A DNA stretch of 32,013 nucleotides, taken from assembly GCA_050945275.1 (NCBI GenBank), contig JBMNSQ010000003.1, positions 1 to 32,013 of the forward strand. The letters run 5' to 3'. The stretch is from JAAYWY01 sp050945275. GTDB lineage: Bacteria; Bacillota; DTU030; DUMP01. This document shows, piece by piece, positions 8,341-15,552 of this stretch; positions within the stretch are counted from its first letter, which is position 1, and every line of letters begins with the position of its first letter. The notes beneath the pieces were generated by a model, which saw only the letters and a list, made by a program, of their open reading frames with translations, was not told the DNA's origin and did not search any database. Made by a program: the position numbers and the translations under genes.

Positions 8341-8470
8341 CTATGCTGCTTCTTTATCATCAACTGTTTCTACTTCGCCTTCTAGAACCAAGTACCGTCT
8401 CTAACTCTACCTCACCTTTCTTCCGAACTAGGCCGTTATAGATAATATCCTGGGTTTGGTCTACAACGAT
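8341..8470 (-). pseudogene. Possible frameshifted remnant of a protein gene
   Basis: On the minus strand two adjacent frames look protein-like and join end to end. From 8470 one frame reads IVVDQTQDIIYNGLVRKKGE and onward. After a shift near 8395, the other frame reads YLVLEGEVETVDDKEAA and stops at 8341. No start codon or ribosome site precedes it, and a stop lies just upstream. The composition (charged, few rare residues, ends with a stop) suggests the 3' end of an old gene rather than random DNA. I do not recognise the family. It accounts for most of the gap between sigK and the YczE-like gene; chance remains possible. Confidence 0.35.
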
Positions 8471-8481
8471 TTAGCCTATCT

Positions 8482-9168
8482 TTAATGTTTTTCCGCCATC
8501 CGGAATCTTTTTCTCAGAGAAGTAAATACCTTGTAATCGTCGACAAACGTTCGATGTTTAACTGTCTTAGGATCCTTTCTTCCAATACGGTAAGTAATTT
8601 CAACTGTTGGCCCTATAAGTAAGGCTAGTACAATCGTCCCCACTCCTGGTGTTGCTCCTAAAATAAATCCGGCTGCAACAACAACAATCTCTATTGCCGT
8701 TCTAGCCTTCCATACTCCAGTAGAAAAGCATCTGGATAACCCGAGCATAAGACCGTCTCTAGGGCCTGCTCCCCACCCTGTGTTCATATAGAAGAACGTT
8801 CCCCAACCAATTATGAGTATACCGGCAAGCAGCATTACTATCTTACCAAACAGGCTCTGGACATTGGGTATTAGCGAAAACCCTTCGATCAGATCGATAA
8901 AGTAACCAATAAAATAGGTGTTTAGTATTGTACCCCAGCCCGGTACTTCTTTCATAGCGATATTGGCAAGTACAATCATCATACCTACAATTTGGGATAC
9001 CTGTCCTAATGTAAGCCCAGTGTGGTTAACAAGACCAATGTGAAATGTATCCCACGGCGCCGCTCCCAGTTGGGCATGAATTGTAAGCAATATACCAACA
9101 GCATATAGAAAGAATCCAACCGTTAGTAGTATAAGTTTTTTAATAAAGGTAATAGCTTTTGTTTTCAT
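8482..9168 (-). CDS. YczE/YitT-like integral membrane protein
   Basis: A 228-residue membrane protein counted from ATG 9168. An in-frame TTG at 9180 lies inside the GGAGGAGG ribosome site, so it is unlikely to be the start. About five hydrophobic segments are visible, beginning with one at about residues 8-29. Family signatures are HAQLGAAPWDTFHIGL after the first helix and the repeat-like NTGWGAGPRDGLMLGLS in the middle, as in YczE/YyaS/YitT proteins. The basic C-terminal tail should be cytoplasmic. Function unknown; YczE of B. subtilis affects surfactin production by an unclear route. It is monocistronic and flanked by plus-strand genes. Confidence 0.85.
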   Translation of the reverse strand: MKTKAITFIKKLILLTVGFFLYAVGILLTIHAQLGAAPWDTFHIGLVNHTGLTLGQVSQIVGMMIVLANIAMKEVPGWGTILNTYFIGYFIDLIEGFSLIPNVQSLFGKIVMLLAGILIIGWGTFFYMNTGWGAGPRDGLMLGLSRCFSTGVWKARTAIEIVVVAAGFILGATPGVGTIVLALLIGPTVEITYRIGRKDPKTVKHRTFVDDYKVFTSLRKRFRMAEKH

Positions 9169-9321
9169 TTCCTCCTCCAAAATAGGTACCTTGTTTAAGT
9201 GTACGTTGTTCCCCTTATTGGATCTCCCTTCCTACTTTGTCCCTTAAAATTTATCCATGCAACATACTTCGTATTATACTACCAACTGATGGCAGATGCT
9301 AATTCTCTGCCTCACTACAAT

Positions 9322-9350
9322 TTGCCCTCGCCCTAGCATTAAGTTAAAAT
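9322..9350 (+). promoter_or_regulatory. Probable sigma-A promoter of the DUF1847 gene
   Basis: TTGCCC (9322-9327), a 17-bp spacer, then TAAAAT (9345-9350). This predicts a start near 9357, leaving about 60 nt of leader before the TTG start codon at 9419. The -10 is good (5/6) and the -35 moderate (4/6). Confidence 0.5.
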
Positions 9351-9418
9351 ATTACTGAAGGAAGTCTTTGCTCGTTATCAAAGTCTCAAGGTAAACCTAT
9401 GTTAAGGAGTGATGAAGT

Positions 9419-10042
9419 TTGTATACGTGTGCCGAATGCAAAGACAAGAACTGTCGCCAGGGGAATTTGGACAATGTACCGCAAAACTGCCCCTGCCGGG
9501 ATGACCAGGATAATATCAAAGCACTTTATAAAGAAGAGGTTAATCTCAACATCGCCTATAATTCTGCCCTAGTAGAAAGTGAGGGCTATTGCCAGTGGAC
9601 AAGATTAGAAGAGATAATGCAGTTTGCTAAAAAATGTGGATTCAACAATCTAGGCGTTGCCTTTTGTATAGGGTTAAAAACCGAGGCCCTAACTTTAGTT
9701 CAAGTTCTTAGGAAACACGGATTTACCGTTAATTCTGTAGTCTGCAAAAACGGCAGCATTCCCAAAGAGTTTCTAGGGATTAAGGAACAGGACAAGTTAC
9801 GGCCGACCACGTATGAACCCATGTGTAATCCTATCGGCCAAGCAGTGGCTCTTAACAAAGCTCATACTGACCTAAACATAATATTAGGATTATGTGTAGG
9901 ACATGATACTCTGTTTATTAAACATTCTGAAGCACCAGTAACTGTCATGGCCGTCAAAGACCGCGTTTTAGGTCATAATCCGATGGCGGCATTGTACCTA
10001 GCTGACAGTTATTACAAAAAAAAGCTTCACAATGATCTATGA
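9419..10042 (+). CDS. DUF1847 cysteine-rich protein
   Basis: A 207-residue protein matching the DUF1847 pattern: a cysteine-rich N-terminus (C4, C7, C12, C24, C26), then a domain with further cysteines at 58, 73, 83, 109, 136 and 159. The N-terminal CxxC..C..CxC cluster looks metal-binding, either zinc or an Fe-S cluster. Conserved-looking segments include YEPMCNPIGQA (about 132) and GLCVGHDTLFIKHS (about 157), which could form a ligand or active site. No function is established as far as I know; it is common in anaerobes. The TTG start at 9419 is set by AAGGAG at 9404-9409. It has its own promoter and no operon partner. Confidence 0.85.
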   Translation: MYTCAECKDKNCRQGNLDNVPQNCPCRDDQDNIKALYKEEVNLNIAYNSALVESEGYCQWTRLEEIMQFAKKCGFNNLGVAFCIGLKTEALTLVQVLRKHGFTVNSVVCKNGSIPKEFLGIKEQDKLRPTTYEPMCNPIGQAVALNKAHTDLNIILGLCVGHDTLFIKHSEAPVTVMAVKDRVLGHNPMAALYLADSYYKKKLHNDL

Positions 10043-10120
10043 TCTGACTTTAGTCCGACTCTGTAAACAGCTCTGGCCTCTGTTTGACCAATTACAATAC
10101 AATTTCATGCTTGGCATGCG

Positions 10121-10147
10121 CAACCCCGTCAGTTGTAGACGGGGTTG
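10121..10147. terminator. Hairpin between convergent genes, no U-tract
   Basis: A perfect 10-bp stem (CAACCCCGTC at 10121-10130, GACGGGGTTG at 10138-10147) with a 7-nt loop, between the DUF1847 gene and the convergent glycosylase gene. Neither strand has a T-run after the stem, so it is not a textbook intrinsic terminator, though it sits where one would serve both genes. Confidence 0.45.
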
Positions 10148-10199
10148 TCGCACGAAGGATTGCTTAGAATTCTCAGCCTGGTTTGGTATATGAACAGAG

Positions 10200-10802
10200 T
10201 TAACCAGCCGATAACGCCCACAAATACAAAGAAGCTACTGAACCATAAGGTGAATAACGTCTTCTATATCTATCAAATTGTTCTTTTGATAGGTCACTAC
10301 ACCCGTAAAGATTCATCATCCCCCGTCTAAGCGCAAGATCGCCCCAACTGACGACATCGGGTCTTTTCAAAGAAAAAATGAGTAGCATCTCTGCTGTCCA
10401 CACCCCTACACCAGGAAGCGTACATAACTGCTTAATTACTTGGTCGTCAGGCATCGTAGCAATGGCGCTAAGGTCAATTCGGCCACTTTTTACAGCGTCC
10501 GCTACGCCTTTGATATAAGTAGCTTTACGCATGGACATGCCACATTGCTGGATATCAACGACATCTAGGCCCATAATTCTATCGGGGGTGACCTCACCCA
10601 AGACATCACTTAGTCTAGCCCAGACAGTTGCAGCCGCTTTATTTGATATTTGTTGTCCGACAATATTGCGAATTAAGGCCGTAAATAGATCTGGAATAAC
10701 CTGACGCTTTATTATCCCGATCTTGGCAATAGCAGCAGCCAGCTTCTTATCCTTGCGACTAAGATGTTCTATTTCTGTTTGGCCATATTCAAAGACTTCC
10801 AT
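10200..10802 (-). CDS. DNA-3-methyladenine glycosylase II (AlkA-like, HhH-GPD)
   Basis: A 200-residue base-excision repair enzyme. The helix-hairpin-helix is LPGVGVWTA (129-137), and the catalytic aspartate is D155 in SWGDLALRRG. Upstream, FTALIRNIVGQQIS (40-53) is the usual first helix of the HhH-GPD fold. It lacks the N-terminal domain of the 282-residue E. coli AlkA and has no C-terminal Fe-S cysteines, so it is not a Nth/MutY type. It should remove alkylated purines from DNA. Start ATG at 10802. It is transcribed alone, between two plus-strand genes. Confidence 0.9.
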   Translation of the reverse strand: MEVFEYGQTEIEHLSRKDKKLAAAIAKIGIIKRQVIPDLFTALIRNIVGQQISNKAAATVWARLSDVLGEVTPDRIMGLDVVDIQQCGMSMRKATYIKGVADAVKSGRIDLSAIATMPDDQVIKQLCTLPGVGVWTAEMLLIFSLKRPDVVSWGDLALRRGMMNLYGCSDLSKEQFDRYRRRYSPYGSVASLYLWALSAG

Positions 10803-10996
10803 TACAAATACCCTTTATCATTTTATTCGGTGTCCTCTGCACTAATTTTCATTATATACTATCCCAATCATTAATGGATGAAATTGTGCAATTAAAAATA
10901 TTTAGCCTAATCCTGTGTTAAGCCGGGCTTCCTTAAAAACCGCTGAATGTAATTCATGTTCCCGGTACATGCTGTAAAGATAAGGGGGCTGAAATT

Positions 10997-12145
10997 GTGC
11001 AAGAAATAGGGGTTGGGATTATCGGTTTTGGTTGGTTTGCCGAGCTAATAGCTGAGTCTCTCTCTACTGCGCAAGGATCGCGGCTAGTAGCAATAGCAGA
11101 AATCGATTCTGAACGACGACAACTAATAAAGACAAAATACCCTCATGTGCGGCCGTTACCTGCAGCTGAGAAGCTCATAGCTGACAAAGACGTTGATGTG
11201 GTAATAGTAGCCACACCGCCTATAACCCATGCGAGACTAGGTAAGAAAGCTCTACTAGCAGGTAAACATTTGTTTCTAGAAAAACCCGGCGCGTTAAATC
11301 CGAAGGACATGGCTGAACTGAAAATGCTGGCCGACAACCGCGGTCTAAAGGCCAGCATCGATTTTGTTATGCGAAGGAATCCTCTGTACTGGATTCTCAA
11401 GCAGTTGCAGGAACGATCAGTCTTTGGTCAGCCAGAACGAGCTTTTCTGGAAAACTATGCCCACGATGACCATTTGGCCTATGACCATTGGTTTTGGGAC
11501 GTAAATAAAAGTGGAGGTATATGGATTGAGCATGGTGTACATTTCTTTGATCTTACTAACTGGATCCTTGGTCCCGTAAAAAAATCTTGGTCTGATATTA
11601 TAGTACGACCAAGAGAAGCTATAATTGATCGAGTAGTAGGTACCGCCATTCATGACAATGACTGTATTGTTAGCTATTATCACGGTTTCACTAAGCCCGA
11701 ACTTTTTGAAGCCACTACATTTGACCTAGTTTGGGAGCGGGCGTACGCCCATATAGAAGGCTGGATCCCAACAAGACTGAGCCTAGACGCTCTGATTACA
11801 GCTGAAGAAGAGACCTACATCAAAGACAAGCTAATCCCTAAAGCACAGACATTCTTACCAGGTATTACTTTAGAGATTGTGTCAACTGATATTGAACTGC
11901 TACCCGTACAGCAAACCCACCTAAAAGGGCGGGGAAAAGAATACCGAGTCACAGGGCGGTTAAAGCTTTCTATAGCTTTATCTCAAGATCGCTGGACGGT
12001 TTATCGTTATCTAATACGCCAAGGAATTGTTGATCTGTGCCGAGCTGTAGGAACCCTCAATTACCAGCCGGCCGTTACTTTAAACGACGCCTACGAGGCA
12101 CTCAAAGTTGCCTTCACTTTCACCACTATCTCATCGCATAATTGA
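10997..12145 (+). CDS. Gfo/Idh/MocA-family oxidoreductase
   Basis: A 382-residue NAD(P)-dependent oxidoreductase. The Rossmann motif GFGWFA is at residues 10-15 and the family signature EKPGAL at 95-100. The C-terminal alpha/beta substrate domain contains HWFWDVNKSGG and EHGVHFFDLTNWILG, with the histidines expected near the active site. Members act on sugars, inositols or related polyols; the substrate cannot be read from sequence and no sugar-pathway neighbour helps. Start GTG at 10997 with AAGGGGG upstream. It converges on mltG, with 84 bp between them and no obvious terminator. The isolated plus-strand position hints at an accessory gene. Confidence 0.88.
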   Translation: MQEIGVGIIGFGWFAELIAESLSTAQGSRLVAIAEIDSERRQLIKTKYPHVRPLPAAEKLIADKDVDVVIVATPPITHARLGKKALLAGKHLFLEKPGALNPKDMAELKMLADNRGLKASIDFVMRRNPLYWILKQLQERSVFGQPERAFLENYAHDDHLAYDHWFWDVNKSGGIWIEHGVHFFDLTNWILGPVKKSWSDIIVRPREAIIDRVVGTAIHDNDCIVSYYHGFTKPELFEATTFDLVWERAYAHIEGWIPTRLSLDALITAEEETYIKDKLIPKAQTFLPGITLEIVSTDIELLPVQQTHLKGRGKEYRVTGRLKLSIALSQDRWTVYRYLIRQGIVDLCRAVGTLNYQPAVTLNDAYEALKVAFTFTTISSHN

Positions 12146-12229
12146 TGGAAATAACTATTTGCCGTAATTAATAATTAGAGCGAAGGATAAAAACAGGGGT
12201 CTTGCTTGTAAATATCGGTGTAGTATTAA

Positions 12230-13267
12230 TCACGGTGATTGATACTTGCGTTGGTTCGCCAAATGCTCCTCAAATGTATTGCTAAAAGCATGGCTGCCAT
12301 CGGGCTTGGCCACAAAATACAGTGCTTCAAAGTCGCTGGGCTGAAGGACCGACCTAATCGCTGCCCTACCCGGAGCAGCAATAGGACCTGGCGGTAAACC
12401 CATATGCAGATACGTATTGTACGGTGAAGGTATTTCTGTATCTTGGGTGCTAAGAACTGGTTTCGCTTCGGGAAAAAGATACTGAACGGTAGCGCAAGAC
12501 TGAAGCAGCATATTTTGCCGCAGCCGGTTATAAAATACAGCCGCGACAAGAGGACGCTCATGGTCGACCATTGCTTCTCGTTCCACCAACGACGCCATGG
12601 TAATAAATTCTCGTGGGGATAAATTAACTGGCAAATCGGTTGTTCCCTGTATTTCCTTTGCCCAAATCTCATCCATACGCTCAAGCATTCGTTGAGCTAT
12701 TTCTTTAGATGAAGTGTCCGGGGAGAAAAAATATGTATCAGGAAAGAAGAATCCTTCCCACTTAAATTCTACTTCCGCTGGTACGGGCTCACTAAAGTAC
12801 TTCGTTTCCAAGTCGCCATTTTGGGCTATTTCCAAAAAATCTTGTTCGTCAGTAAGCCCTTGATCGGCCAGTAACCGAGCCATTTGGCGTACCGTATATC
12901 CCTCGGGAATAGTCACTTTAACCGCTGTATCAACTGTTTTACCCGTAGATAAAGCAAGCAGTATTTCCTGCGGCGTCTGTGAAGGTGACAATACATATTG
13001 CCCTGCTTTAATCATTTTTTCTTGCCCAGTAAACTTACCGAGCAAGCGAAAAGCCAATGAGCTCTTTATTATTTTTTTTTCTTGCAATAACTGAGCAACA
13101 TAGGCCGCTGTAGCCGATGGAGGTACTTCAATTGTCACCGATGCGGTACCATGGGGTTGGTATGGTTGCAAGTAGTTAATGCCAGTCGATAAAAGCAACA
13201 TAAAAGCTATTACCAATATACCAATTAACCTCTGTCTTAATCTTCGTTTTACTATTACAGAAGGCAT
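12230..13267 (-). CDS. mltG: Endolytic peptidoglycan transglycosylase MltG
   Basis: A 345-residue membrane-anchored enzyme. One transmembrane helix lies at about residues 14-32, then a LysM-like subdomain and the YceG catalytic domain. The catalytic glutamate is E229 in ASLVEREAM (E218 in E. coli MltG), followed by VAAVFYNRL. It cleaves nascent glycan strands and sets their length, outside the membrane. Start ATG at 13267 with GGAGGG upstream. It is the last gene of the alaS-to-mltG block but is separated from DUF1292 by a terminator and has its own probable promoter. Confidence 0.96.
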   Translation of the reverse strand: MPSVIVKRRLRQRLIGILVIAFMLLLSTGINYLQPYQPHGTASVTIEVPPSATAAYVAQLLQEKKIIKSSLAFRLLGKFTGQEKMIKAGQYVLSPSQTPQEILLALSTGKTVDTAVKVTIPEGYTVRQMARLLADQGLTDEQDFLEIAQNGDLETKYFSEPVPAEVEFKWEGFFFPDTYFFSPDTSSKEIAQRMLERMDEIWAKEIQGTTDLPVNLSPREFITMASLVEREAMVDHERPLVAAVFYNRLRQNMLLQSCATVQYLFPEAKPVLSTQDTEIPSPYNTYLHMGLPPGPIAAPGRAAIRSVLQPSDFEALYFVAKPDGSHAFSNTFEEHLANQRKYQSP

Positions 13268-13301
13268 ATATTCACACCCTCCACTACTGTTCTTTGGTGT
13301 A

Positions 13302-13330
13302 ATTATACGACCTTGTCCGTCTTAAAGCAA
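13302..13330 (-). promoter_or_regulatory. Probable sigma-A promoter of mltG
   Basis: Minus strand: TTGCTT (13330-13325), a 17-bp spacer, then consensus TATAAT (13307-13302). It begins directly after the terminator of the DUF1292 gene, whose T-run it overlaps. Confidence 0.6.
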
Positions 13331-13358
13331 CAAAAAGCGGGGCATTATACCCCGCTTT
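13325..13358 (-). terminator. Intrinsic terminator after the DUF1292 gene
   Basis: Perfect 9-bp stem AAAGCGGGG/CCCCGCTTT (13334-13342 with 13350-13358) and 7-nt loop; the minus strand continues with a T-run into TTGTTG. It lies about 90 bp after the DUF1292 stop. Confidence 0.9.
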
Positions 13359-13446
13359 AAGAAAATTGCTCCCCCACGAACTACTTTTCTCATTAGCAAT
13401 TATACCCTATTTCGACTTGTTTATGCATAAAAACCAAAAACCCTGA

Positions 13447-13740
13447 TTACTCTTCGTCCTCTTCGTCAAATTCTTCAGCTAGTCTCTGTTCCCACTCGGC
13501 AGCTGCACGCTCCCACTCGTCGTCGTCTTCAATTTCAACTAACATCTGGTTGTCATCGTCATCGTCTTCCACTCTAAAAATGAGGGCTTCCCCTTCTTCA
13601 TCGTCAACATCAAATTCCTCTAACGGTAACAAAATAGCATACTCTTTCTCTTCTACATTAAAGAAATCTACTACCTGAAATTGGTGTTCGGTTCCTTCCT
13701 CATCCGTTAACACCACAATGTCGTCACGTTCTTCCGTCAC
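13447..13740 (-). CDS. DUF1292 family acidic protein (YrzB-like)
   Basis: A 97-residue, very acidic protein. The N-terminal half (IVVLTDEEGTEHQFQVVDFF and EYAILLPLEE) matches DUF1292/YrzB. The rest is Asp/Glu-rich, ending in DEEDEE. I prefer the GTG at 13740, placed 6 nt after GAGGTG; a GTG at 13749 would overlap that ribosome site and add three residues. It normally lies between ruvX and mltG in Firmicutes, as here. Its function is unknown. Confidence 0.9.
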   Translation of the reverse strand: MTEERDDIVVLTDEEGTEHQFQVVDFFNVEEKEYAILLPLEEFDVDDEEGEALIFRVEDDDDDNQMLVEIEDDDEWERAAAEWEQRLAEEFDEEDEE

Positions 13741-13796
13741 TCTTATCACCTCGGTTTCTCAAATTAAGCCCATTGTACCCGGGGCGGTAAAATCTG

Positions 13797-14216
13797 TCAA
13801 TCTTTTTTTGGTTGGCGGGCAAGAAAACTTTCTAAAATCAAGGCCGCTGCCACTTTATCAATTACTCGTCTACGTTGACGACGGCTTAAATCACCCTCTA
13901 AAAGAACCTTTTCTGCAGCTACCGTCGTTAGGCGTTCGTCTTCTTCGTAAACAGGAACAGAAAACCTTTCTTTAAGAACCTTGCAAAAGCGACGGGCCTC
14001 GTCGGCAGCTGGCCCATAAGTACCGTTCATATTTCTCGGCATACCTACTACCAAAGACTCTACTTCATAGTAGGCCATGAGTTCCCGCAAACGATCGAGA
14101 TCCTCTTCTAGATCGCCACGTCGTATCACCTCCACTCCTTGAGCTGAATATCCTAAGGGATCGCTCACAGCCACTCCAATAGTATGTGATCCTAGATCTA
14201 AACCCATCACTCTCAT
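13797..14216 (-). CDS. ruvX: RuvX/YqgF pre-16S rRNA nuclease (Holliday junction resolvase-like)
   Basis: A 139-residue RNase H-fold protein. Acidic active-site residues are D7 in GLDLGSHTIGVAVSD, the acidic DER motif at 93-95, and D120 in VIDKVAAALIL. The family removes extra 5' nucleotides from pre-16S rRNA in E. coli (YqgF) and was first described as a putative resolvase. Start ATG at 14216, following AAAGGGG. It begins 12 bp after the stop of the aldo/keto reductase gene. Confidence 0.95.
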   Translation of the reverse strand: MRVMGLDLGSHTIGVAVSDPLGYSAQGVEVIRRGDLEEDLDRLRELMAYYEVESLVVGMPRNMNGTYGPAADEARRFCKVLKERFSVPVYEEDERLTTVAAEKVLLEGDLSRRQRRRVIDKVAAALILESFLARQPKKD

Positions 14217-14228
14217 AACCTGACCCCT

Positions 14229-15176
14229 TTATACAACTTTTATACAAAATTCCGGGCAAACTGAGGCACAATACCCACAAAGCAGGCAACGATCAGGATG
14301 GACACACATCTTACCATCCTGAAGAAACAGGGCATTTTGACGGCAACGCTGTGCGCAGCGTCCGCAACCTTGACACCAATCAGATATGTGCAGTCGCTTC
14401 CTGTCCGCCGCTATGGCGGCTACGATTTCAACTGGTATCTGCTCACCACAGATAAGCTTAACATTAGCCTTTACCTCAGCCGATGTCTTCATCCCAACGG
14501 CAATAGCGTCTAGGCAATCTAAGTTTAAGATAAAATCCCAGGCCTGGTCAAACTGGTTAAGCAAGTTCCCGCCTCCTAGCGGCTTCATAGCATATACACC
14601 ACATCCGGTCTCTTTGGCCCGATTCATGGCTGCTACCATATCAGCTCGGGAACCTCCTTTAATACCTAAGCCAGCTACATTGATTATCGGTTGCACTACA
14701 TCTATTAGGGGATGCTTGGCGCAAGCGTTAACTACTTCCACTACATGTGTAGATACTCCAATAGCCCGGATCAACCCCTGTTCCTTCGCCTTAGCTAAAT
14801 ATTCCAAAGCAGGAGCATGTCCTTTAAGAGTTAGCTTGCTTTCTTGTTCGTGTAGCATGAAAAGGTCAATGTAGTCCCGCTTCAGTTGCCTAAGTGCCTT
14901 CTCCACCCGCGTCTTCATTCCCTCGAAAGTATAATCATAGGAACGGCTAGCAATTATAACCTGTCCGGTCCAACCTACCATTGCTTCTCTTATGTAGTCA
15001 TAAGTTTCATACAGGTCGGCCGTCTCAACAAAGTTAATGCCCTCCTCCAAAGCAGTACGAATAACCCTGGCCCCCTCGGCCAGGGTTAAATTTGCTTGTA
15101 ATGGGCCTATGGTAAGCGTGCCTAAACACAGTCGAGAAACTAGCAATCCCGAACGACCCAACATTTTGTATTCCAC
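14229..15176 (-). CDS. Aldo/keto reductase with C-terminal 2x[4Fe-4S] ferredoxin domain
   Basis: A 315-residue protein from GTG 15176, which has GGAGG 8 nt upstream; a TTG at 15191 overlaps that site and is less likely. An AKR TIM barrel (to about residue 250) is fused to a ferredoxin-like tail. The tail carries two full CxxCxxCxxxC sets: CQGCGRCAQRC, and CLLCGYCASVC followed by a proline. Of the classical AKR tetrad, Tyr56 and His109 are in place, but the Asp position is Glu51 (VETADLY) and the Lys position reads Arg78 (ASRSY). The Fe-S tail suggests electron exchange with ferredoxin or a flavoprotein. It interrupts the usual ireB-ruvX order. Confidence 0.88.
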   Translation of the reverse strand: MEYKMLGRSGLLVSRLCLGTLTIGPLQANLTLAEGARVIRTALEEGINFVETADLYETYDYIREAMVGWTGQVIIASRSYDYTFEGMKTRVEKALRQLKRDYIDLFMLHEQESKLTLKGHAPALEYLAKAKEQGLIRAIGVSTHVVEVVNACAKHPLIDVVQPIINVAGLGIKGGSRADMVAAMNRAKETGCGVYAMKPLGGGNLLNQFDQAWDFILNLDCLDAIAVGMKTSAEVKANVKLICGEQIPVEIVAAIAADRKRLHISDWCQGCGRCAQRCRQNALFLQDGKMCVHPDRCLLCGYCASVCPEFCIKVV

Positions 15177-15197
15177 GCTGCCTGCCTCCAAACACTT

Positions 15198-15455
15198 TTA
15201 CGCTTGAGCTAAATAAGTACGAACCAGTTCTTCCAGGATTTCATCCCGCTCAAGCTGCCTAATTAAATTGCGGGCATTCTGATGGTTGGTAATGTAAGCC
15301 GGATCTCCAGTTAGTAAGTATCCAACCAGCTGATTAATAGGATTGTAGCCCTTCTCTTGCAAAGCCACATAAACCTGTCTTAATACTGCGCGGGCCTCGG
15401 CCGCCTCATCGTGGAGGGAAAATTGCCGCGTTTCTTCCAATGAACCTTTTAGCAT
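15198..15455 (-). CDS. ireB: IreB-family regulatory phosphoprotein (YrzL/DUF965)
   Basis: An 85-residue protein of family length. It shows the IreB core ending GYNPINQLVGYLLTGDPAYI, then NHQNARNLIRQLERDEI. In Enterococcus IreB is phosphorylated on N-terminal threonines by the PASTA kinase IreK and restrains cephalosporin resistance; here Thr9 (EETRQF) is the likely counterpart. Start ATG at 15455 with AAAGGAGTG upstream. It lies downstream of alaS, as in most Firmicutes, with a hairpin in the 96-bp gap. Confidence 0.95.
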   Translation of the reverse strand: MLKGSLEETRQFSLHDEAAEARAVLRQVYVALQEKGYNPINQLVGYLLTGDPAYITNHQNARNLIRQLERDEILEELVRTYLAQA

Positions 15456-15521
15456 ACGGCCTCACTCCTTTAGTAGAATCCCCGCTTTAGATTATATTCT
15501 GTTTGTGCGGCCGTATTTCCT

Positions 15522-15552
15522 GCCAAGGCAGGGATGTTAACCCTGCCTTGGC
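15522..15552 (-). terminator. Strong hairpin directly after alaS, no U-tract
   Basis: A perfect 12-bp GC-rich stem (GCCAAGGCAGGG at 15522-15533, CCCTGCCTTGGC at 15541-15552) with a 7-nt loop, starting in the alaS stop codon. No T-run follows on the minus strand. It may protect or end the alaS message by another route, or act as a partial terminator before ireB. Confidence 0.5.

Noticed and set aside
10879..11002. 13-bp repeat TGAAATTGTGCAA before and at the start of the Gfo/Idh/MocA gene
   Set aside because: One copy is the start-codon region itself and spacing is about 111 bp; chance is plausible and no symmetry is seen.
12226..12684. 152-codon minus-strand frame
   Set aside because: It lies inside mltG in another frame, without family features or ribosome site.
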